DNA of 6,987 nt from assembly GCA_003250455.1 (NCBI GenBank), contig QKGK01000108.1, positions 1-6,987 of the forward strand, in the 5' to 3' direction. The position numbers and the translations under genes were made by a program. Below the pieces are notes generated by a model that saw only the letters and a program-made list of their open reading frames with translations, was not told where the DNA came from and made no database searches. This document shows, piece by piece, positions 5,296 through 6,987 of the stretch (within the stretch, counting starts at the first letter, position 1; every line of letters begins with the position of its first letter). Origin of the DNA: Chloroflexota bacterium. GTDB lineage: Bacteria; Chloroflexota; Anaerolineae; Anaerolineales; UBA11579.

Positions 5296-6987
5296 ATGCC
5301 AAATCGCCTTCAATCATGGTTCCACAATAATCAAGGGACAATTGCAATAATATTTATGATATTGGGTGGCATTGTCTACCTTGCAAAATCGATTACATTC
5401 GCACAAACTATCCCATCTACCAATTGGGATGAAGGAATGTATCTATACAAAGGCTATCTCTTCATCAGTGGGAAATATGTACCCTTCGCAGATGACGGCC
5501 CCTGGACCAATCAAATGCCGGTTGCCTATTTCCTGGCAGGTCTCTCACAAATCATCACCGGCCCTGGCATCCAACCCGGAAGGTACTTTGCAGTTTTCCT
5601 GGGCGTTCTCACACTGATCGGTCTAGCGCTAGCTGCAAATCGTCTTTCGGGCAAATGGTGGGCACTTTTTGCTATATGGACCGTATCCCTGAACAATGGG
5701 TGGATCAAATCGTTCAGTCTTCCCTACTCTCAGGTGGTGGTAAGCTTCTTTTTTGCCTGGGCATTATTCTTCTTATTCGGCAATAACAAAAATTACTGGG
5801 AGTTCTTCGCGGCAGCATTCTTTGCATCATTAGCAGGTATGACACGTATCAATGTAATCCCCTTCGTAGTCTTGCTGCTCGTCTATATTCTTTGGCAGCA
5901 TGGTAAAAAGCCAGCTTTTTGGGCATTAGTCGGTGCTGTCATACCAGCCATCTTTTTCCATTGGTTGTATTGGCCAGATATCCTCAAAATTTGGGCATAC
6001 TGGATCTCACCAGAAATTATCCCGCAGATTACCTTTTACCATTCCCCCTGGCAAATGGTTTTCCGCCAGCCAGGCTTCTCCTGGCTCCCCGTCTCCGCCT
6101 GGATAAAAAACCCCTCACATTTTGTCTGGGAGATTTTGGGCTACCTGGTAGACGCCTTGCGAGCGAACTTCGTCATCTGGACAGGCGTATTAACTGCAAC
6201 CTTCATCCTCCTGCAAAAAAACATCGGCCAAACTAGTCAGGCCAAAAAACGAACATTTTTTTTGCTGGTCTCATTTGCGGTACTGATGGTTATTCACATG
6301 TGGGCCTCTTTGGGGGGGAATTCATGCCATTTCAGTTGTCTGGCCGGATACATGCTCTTCTTTAACTGGTTCGGCCTTTTTGCATTCATCTCTGCCGCAT
6401 CTTCCATTGAACCCCGCTTTAAAACTTGGGCTTACATTGTGCTTATTTCCATCACTTTGCTGACCCTCATCGGTTTTGAATACCGTTTGCAGGATTCCTT
6501 TCGGGATATTCGCTTCGGTTTGGTAACCCAAATACTAAAAGCGGATGAAGAAAAACTAGAAAACCCCGAAACTCATTTGGAACCAGAAACCAGCCGCTTC
6601 TGGAACTTCATGAAAGAAAAGATCCATTTCGACCGCTACTATTGGTACCGGTTTCTTTGGAAGAACGAATTTTTCACCAGGGTGATTTGGTGGATCATTC
6701 CCATATTTTTGGTATTACTTCTCCCTTGGGCAATTTTTAAATTTTCACGCACATTAAACATCACAACCGGTTCTTATACCTATTTCACCTTACTTTCCGT
6801 GATAACCATTTCGAGTATCCTCGGCTCGAATATCCTTTTTGTGCAACCCATGGATACAGACACATGCAAAACAAATGTTTTCCAGACTTACGAGCAAACG
6901 GGAGAAGCACTCAGAAGCGTCATTCCTCCTGGTTCACAAATATTTTGGGATGTTAAATCAAATATTCCTTTACTTTATATCCCGGAT
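5296..6987 (+). CDS. Polytopic GT-C (GT39/ArnT-like) glycosyltransferase, 3' end beyond the window
   Basis: This is a predicted membrane glycosyltransferase that would transfer a sugar from a polyprenyl-phosphate donor on the outer face of the membrane. From the ATG at 5296, 564 codons are open to the window edge. Hydrophobic segments are visible at about 15-33, 97-114, 121-133, 146-161, 186-199, 208-222, 293-308, 320-337, 351-369, 377-396, 463-481 and 496-515. The first outer loop carries NWDEG (Asp45-Glu46), the acidic pair typical of GT-C enzymes, followed by PWTNQMPVAYFLAG, which resembles the family's P-rich motif. A charged loop lies at about 410-460. From 517 on, a soluble C-terminal part begins (TYEQTGEALRSVIPPGSQIF), like the C-terminal domain of many bacterial relatives. 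The coding DNA is clearly more AT-rich than the minus-strand genes, partly from hydrophobic codons and perhaps from transfer. Acceptor and donor cannot be told; protein, lipid or polysaccharide modification are all possible. Confidence 0.82.
   Translation, partial: MPNRLQSWFHNNQGTIAIIFMILGGIVYLAKSITFAQTIPSTNWDEGMYLYKGYLFISGKYVPFADDGPWTNQMPVAYFLAGLSQIITGPGIQPGRYFAVFLGVLTLIGLALAANRLSGKWWALFAIWTVSLNNGWIKSFSLPYSQVVVSFFFAWALFFLFGNNKNYWEFFAAAFFASLAGMTRINVIPFVVLLLVYILWQHGKKPAFWALVGAVIPAIFFHWLYWPDILKIWAYWISPEIIPQITFYHSPWQMVFRQPGFSWLPVSAWIKNPSHFVWEILGYLVDALRANFVIWTGVLTATFILLQKNIGQTSQAKKRTFFLLVSFAVLMVIHMWASLGGNSCHFSCLAGYMLFFNWFGLFAFISAASSIEPRFKTWAYIVLISITLLTLIGFEYRLQDSFRDIRFGLVTQILKADEEKLENPETHLEPETSRFWNFMKEKIHFDRYYWYRFLWKNEFFTRVIWWIIPIFLVLLLPWAIFKFSRTLNITTGSYTYFTLLSVITISSILGSNILFVQPMDTDTCKTNVFQTYEQTGEALRSVIPPGSQIFWDVKSNIPLLYIPD

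Noticed and set aside
1..6987. CRISPR array, tRNA, rRNA, insertion sequence or transposase
   Set aside because: I saw no regularly spaced repeats, no tRNA-like cloverleaf, and no transposase motif in any frame.

Overview
The window looks like bacterial chromosome, most likely from the Chloroflexota (Anaerolineae-like). The clues are indirect: a membrane-anchored extracellular protein with a long Thr/Pro linker, an SPL-type radical SAM protein, a GT-C-type glycosyltransferase, and moderately GC-rich genes next to an AT-richer one. This placement is inference; there is no rRNA or tRNA to confirm it.

Layout: five genes lie on the minus strand and one, at the right end, on the plus strand. From right to left on the minus strand they are a 108-aa helical protein resembling the N-terminal (core-binding) half of a tyrosine recombinase (4853-5179); an SPL-family radical SAM protein that starts inside the previous stop codon (3972-4856); a membrane-anchored C39-like cysteine-peptidase protein with a C-terminal TPR (2463-3896); an SbcD/Mre11-type DNA nuclease starting 1 nt after it (1220-2461); a 332-bp gene-free stretch with a REP-like palindromic repeat; and a LacI-family regulator cut off by the left edge (1-887). 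Divergently, a polytopic GT-C/GT39-like glycosyltransferase runs off the right edge (5296-6987).

The regulatory DNA is unusually readable. The lacI-type gene has a TTGACA-17-TAAAAT promoter whose spacer is filled by a perfect 16-bp LacI-type operator; a weaker copy lies 41 bp downstream, which suggests autorepression. The 108-aa/radical SAM pair has a TTTACA-17-TATAAT promoter whose spacer holds a perfect 14-bp palindrome containing GAAC-N4-GTTC, the Gram-positive type of LexA (SOS) box. Two promoters share the extended -10 TGTTATAAT placed 6-7 nt before an ATG with no Shine-Dalgarno sequence, so leaderless mRNAs are likely.

How the genes may work together: the most interesting unit is the possible damage-inducible pair at 3972-5179 (DNA-binding-like small protein plus DNA-repair-type radical SAM protein). 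An SbcD-type nuclease lies in the next transcription unit. The LacI regulator and the glycosyltransferase probably belong to separate neighbouring systems that extend beyond the window.
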